From an uncultured Prosthecobacter sp. (GTDB lineage: Bacteria > Verrucomicrobiota > Verrucomicrobiia > Verrucomicrobiales > Verrucomicrobiaceae), in the NCBI GenBank assembly GCA_937941745.1, contig CALDGV010000543.1, positions 1 to 6,873 on the forward strand: 6,873 nucleotides of DNA. The letters are read 5' to 3'. Position numbers and translations under genes: made by a program. The notes beneath the pieces were generated by a model, which saw nothing but the letters and a program-made list of their open reading frames with translations, made no database searches and was not told the DNA's origin. Of this stretch, positions 6,165 through 6,873 are shown piece after piece. How positions within the stretch are numbered: position 1 is the first letter of the stretch; the number at the start of each line of letters is the position of its first letter.

Positions 6165-6873
6165 TCATTTTCCGAAACGCAGCCGGTCGGCGAATTTGAT
6201 GGGCAGTCCAGCGTCCATGATCGCATGCTGGCTGGCAGCAATGTCGTAGGTCACACGCCGCCACCAGACATCGCCATGATCTGGGCGGTAGAGCAGGTAG
6301 CAGGCTCGGTTGTCGCCATCCCGCGGCTGCCCCACCGAGCCGACGTTGATGAGCTGCTTTCCGGCCTTGGAAAGGGGCTCAATGCTTGTGATTTCATTCG
6401 CGCTGTCCTTGCCTGCCAGCCAGCAGGCGGGACGATGGGTGTGGCCGATGAAGCACAAAGGCTTGGTCTGGTAGGCAAAGTGAACCTCGGCGTCCCACAC
6501 GGACAGCACGTACTCCCAGTCTTCAGGATGCCGGAGAGTGGCATGGACGGCCTGAAAATCCGGTCTTTCCAGGGTCAATGGAAGACTGGCGAGCCATTGG
6601 AGCTGTTCGAGACTCAGGGAGTTCCGTGTCCATTGCCACATGGATCCCATGAAGCCATCACCCGCCTCCTTCAGCAGGGCTTCATTGGAGACATAGGCAT
6701 CGTGGTTTCCTTGCAGTGTGCAGATCTGCCGCTCGCGCAAAAGCTCCAGGCAGGCGGCTGGCTGCCCGCCATACCCGACGACATCGCCGAGGCAGATGAT
6801 TTCAGAAACACCCTGCCCGGAGATGTCTGCCAGCACCGCCTGAAGGGCTGGCAGGTTCCCATGAATATCACTG
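6165..6873 (-). CDS. Calcineurin-like metallophosphoesterase, N-terminus beyond window
   Basis: Read on the minus strand, the frame enters at the right edge and ends at TGA (6167-6165). 235 residues are visible from the first full codon at 6872-6870. All metallophosphatase motifs are present in order: SDIHGN (1-6, bases 6872-6855), GDVVGYGG (29-36), GNHD (55-58), a VHAT histidine (110) and GHTHRP (143-148), then NVGSVGQPRDGD (176-187). These residues normally hold two divalent metals. The NVGSVGQPRDGD element places it with compact cytosolic Metallophos_2 (MJ0936/YfcE-like) phosphodiesterases. The valine GTG at 6836 is not the start, because the essential DIHGN motif lies upstream of it in frame; probably only a few residues are missing. 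No signal peptide can be assessed. The physiological substrate cannot be told from sequence; members range from nucleotide phosphodiesterases to protein phosphatases. Confidence 0.92.
   Translation of the reverse strand, partial: SDIHGNLPALQAVLADISGQGVSEIICLGDVVGYGGQPAACLELLRERQICTLQGNHDAYVSNEALLKEAGDGFMGSMWQWTRNSLSLEQLQWLASLPLTLERPDFQAVHATLRHPEDWEYVLSVWDAEVHFAYQTKPLCFIGHTHRPACWLAGKDSANEITSIEPLSKAGKQLINVGSVGQPRDGDNRACYLLYRPDHGDVWWRRVTYDIAASQHAIMDAGLPIKFADRLRFGK

Noticed and set aside
6834..6836. GTG as the start of the phosphoesterase gene
   Set aside because: The catalytic SDIHGN motif lies upstream in the same frame, so this is an internal valine codon and the gene continues past the window edge.

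Overview
This GC-rich bacterial window looks like the chromosome of a member of the PVC group, most likely Verrucomicrobiota, with Planctomycetota as the alternative. The main reason is an adjacent pair: a secreted DUF1549/DUF1553 protein with a single CXXCH haem-type motif, followed by a Tat-exported DUF1501 protein. Such pairs are expanded in Planctomycetota, Verrucomicrobiota and Lentisphaerota. None of the three start codons visible here has a convincing Shine-Dalgarno sequence, which also fits. The assignment is inference from gene content; there is no rRNA or other marker in the window.

Layout, left to right: (1) 1-1092 (+), the 3' part of a gene for an uncharacterised protein that resembles polysaccharide-deacetylase-like proteins; its start lies before the window. 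(2) 1093-1184, a short spacer crowded with symmetric sequence: a perfect 14-bp palindrome on the stop codon, a weak terminator candidate, a GTGAA direct repeat within an inverted repeat, and a perfect 8-bp hairpin whose right arm contains the next start codon. (3) 1185-3689 (+), DUF1549/DUF1553 protein with a Sec-type signal peptide. (4) 3737-5050 (+), DUF1501 protein with a twin-arginine signal, 47 bp downstream and probably in the same operon. (5) 5084-5116, a strong intrinsic terminator closing that operon. (6) 5189-6160 (+), a short-form tilS, tRNA(Ile)-lysidine synthase. (7) 6165-6873 (-), a metallophosphoesterase gene convergent with tilS; its 5' end runs off the right edge of the window.

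Genes 3 and 4 are best read as one exported two-protein module: a possible haem or redox protein plus a hydrolase-like protein of the alkaline-phosphatase/sulfatase superfold. The family's biochemical role is not established; processing of complex or sulfated polysaccharides at the cell envelope is a common suggestion only. Gene 1 could belong to the same theme but may be separately transcribed. tilS and the phosphoesterase gene are housekeeping-type and unrelated to the module. No mobile element, CRISPR array, tRNA or rRNA gene was found. The most notable features are the start-codon hairpin of the DUF1549/DUF1553 gene and the uncharacterised module itself.
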